Positions 7,062 to 7,591 of a DNA stretch of 7,591 nt are shown piece after piece. The position numbers and the translations under genes are program-made. Origin of the DNA: Alphaproteobacteria bacterium (GTDB lineage: Bacteria > Pseudomonadota > Alphaproteobacteria > Micropepsales > Micropepsaceae); the NCBI GenBank assembly GCA_026400305.1, contig JAPLPI010000063.1:1-7591 (forward strand), read 5' to 3'. The notes beneath the pieces are model-generated. The model was given only the letters and a program-made list of their open reading frames with translations, had not been told where the DNA came from and made no database searches. Every line of letters starts with the position of its first letter. The stretch's first letter is position 1.

Positions 7062-7067
7062 GAAGGA
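7062..7067 (+). promoter_or_regulatory. Ribosome binding site of the EIIA gene
   Basis: GAAGGA lies 6 nt upstream of the ATG at 7074. It marks 7074 as the original start of the EIIA gene and shows that initiation should still occur there, ahead of the in-frame stop at 7134. The 53-nt gap after hprK shows no further gene. Confidence 0.6.
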
Positions 7068-7073
7068 TCCTGC

Positions 7074-7469
7074 ATGATTGGCATTGTTCTTGTTACCCAT
7101 GGCCGCCTGGCCCAGGAATTCATTTCCGCGATGTAACATATGGTGGGGCCGCAAAGCCATCTGCGCGCCGTCTGCATCGGACCCGAAGACGATATCGAGC
7201 GCCGCCAGCGCGAAATCGCGGCGGCTGCCAAATCGGTTGACTTGGGCAATGGCGTGATCGTCGCCACCGACATGTTCGGCGGCACGCCCTGCAACCTGGC
7301 GCTGACCTTGCTGGAACGCGGCAAGATCGAGGTGCTGGCCGGGGTCAACCTACCAAGCCTGATCAAGCTGATCGACATCCGCAACAAGGTGCCGCTGGAG
7401 CAGGCCGTGAAGGACGCTATCGAGGCGGGACGCAAATACATGCGGGCCGGAAGCGCCGACCTGGGATGA
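7074..7469 (+). pseudogene. EIIA-Man-like PTS component interrupted by a TAA at codon 21
   Basis: In Alphaproteobacteria this EIIA accepts phosphate from HPr on a His near its N-terminus and acts in regulation, since transport partners are usually absent. The frame from ATG 7074 reads MIGIVLVTHGRLAQEFISAM, a textbook family start with active-site His9. It then meets TAA at 7134-7136 and continues in the same frame with HMVGPQSHLRAVCIGPEDD, exactly what should follow. Further on are TDMFGGTPCNLAL and GVNLPSLIKL, both conserved. Without the stop the protein would be 132 codons, normal for the family. Homologues commonly have Glu at this position, and GAA to TAA is a single change. The stop of the full frame overlaps the ptsH ATG. 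Readthrough or a base-call error remain possible. Confidence 0.82.
7140..7469 (+). CDS. Open remainder of the EIIA gene after the stop (109 aa, lacks active-site His)
   Basis: An ATG at 7140 lies three bases after the TAA, in the original frame, so a terminating ribosome could restart here. The product would hold most of the EIIA-Man fold, including TDMFGGTPCN and NLPSLIKLIDIR, but not the first strand or phospho-acceptor His9, so it could not carry phosphate. No separate ribosome site is seen. It is listed because it is the only long open frame in this gene; it is best read as part of the broken gene, not an independent one. Confidence 0.5.
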   Translation: MVGPQSHLRAVCIGPEDDIERRQREIAAAAKSVDLGNGVIVATDMFGGTPCNLALTLLERGKIEVLAGVNLPSLIKLIDIRNKVPLEQAVKDAIEAGRKYMRAGSADLG

Positions 7470-7591
7470 CCGCGCTTCACGCCAGCGCCAAGATCCTGAA
7501 CAAGCGCGGGCTGCACGCCCGTGCCAGCGCCAAGATCGTAGAAGCCTCGGCGCGGTTCCAGTCCGAGATTCACATCATCAAGGACGGCCAG
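7466..7591 (+). CDS. ptsH: Phosphocarrier protein HPr, N-terminal 42 residues (3' end outside window)
   Basis: HPr relays phosphate from enzyme I to EIIA proteins through a His and is controlled by HprK on a Ser. The visible part begins MTALHASAKILNKRGLHARA. His17 in RGLHARA is the phosphorylatable residue, and FQSEIHIIKDGQ matches the following strands. The regulatory Ser would lie a few residues past the window, so its state cannot be judged. The ATG overlaps the EIIA stop (ATGA), so translation normally depends on ribosomes leaving EIIA; the upstream TAA could reduce this unless restart at 7140 occurs. The visible part carries no lesion, unlike the two genes before it. The alternative NPr-like naming is possible. 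Confidence 0.9.
   Translation, partial: MTALHASAKILNKRGLHARASAKIVEASARFQSEIHIIKDGQ

Noticed and set aside
7134..7136. TAA in EIIA as a reassigned sense codon
   Set aside because: TAA ends greA, hprK and the membrane protein gene in the same window, so a genome-wide reassignment is not supported; a local mutation or base-call error is simpler.
7074..7469. Frameshift as the cause of the EIIA break
   Set aside because: The conserved sequence before and after the TAA is in the same frame, so no insertion or deletion is needed.
7010..7573. Minus-strand open frame of 187 codons across EIIA and ptsH
   Set aside because: The plus strand shows unmistakable EIIA and HPr motifs over the same bases; the minus frame has no domain or ribosome site.

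Overview
The window is a GC-rich stretch that looks like an alphaproteobacterial chromosome. The evidence is an alpha-type CarB, a ChvI/ChvG two-component pair followed directly by a short-form hprK, and then an EIIA-Man-like gene and ptsH (HPr). This chvI-chvG-hprK-EIIA-HPr order is typical of Alphaproteobacteria and encodes the regulatory, non-transporting nitrogen-type phosphotransferase chain. The order or genus cannot be fixed from the sequence alone.

Layout. Bases 1-2094 (+) hold the C-terminal two thirds of carB. A leader of about 117 nt with hairpin/T-run candidates follows, then greA (2212-2439, +), which carries an internal in-frame deletion. The gap before the convergent genes contains two facing copies of a short palindromic repeat (2444-2507). 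On the minus strand are a class I SAM methyltransferase (4319-3519) and, 20 nt downstream, a multi-pass membrane protein (3498-2512) whose C-terminus is isoprenylcysteine-methyltransferase-like and whose N-terminus resembles the superinfection-immunity family. A divergent promoter region of about 100 nt separates them from the plus-strand operon chvI (4423-5130), chvG (5130-6698), hprK (6691-7020), EIIA (7074-7469) and ptsH (from 7466, cut by the window end).

The main surprise is a cluster of damaged genes beside intact ones. GreA keeps its first 61 residues and last ~14 but lacks ~80 residues between. HprK keeps its P-loop but lacks ~40 residues that should carry the acidic catalytic segment and the family signature. 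EIIA has a TAA stop at codon 21, separating its phosphorylatable His9 from the rest. Both deletions keep the reading frame. CarB, ChvI, ChvG, the two minus-strand proteins and the visible part of HPr look intact.

How the genes would work together: ChvG (membrane sensor) phosphorylates ChvI. The downstream genes should encode HPr, its Ser kinase/phosphorylase and an EIIA acceptor. As written here, HPr Ser phosphorylation and the EIIA branch would both be lost while ChvGI remains. Whether this is real gene decay, a strain-specific event or a sequencing/assembly artefact cannot be decided from this sequence.
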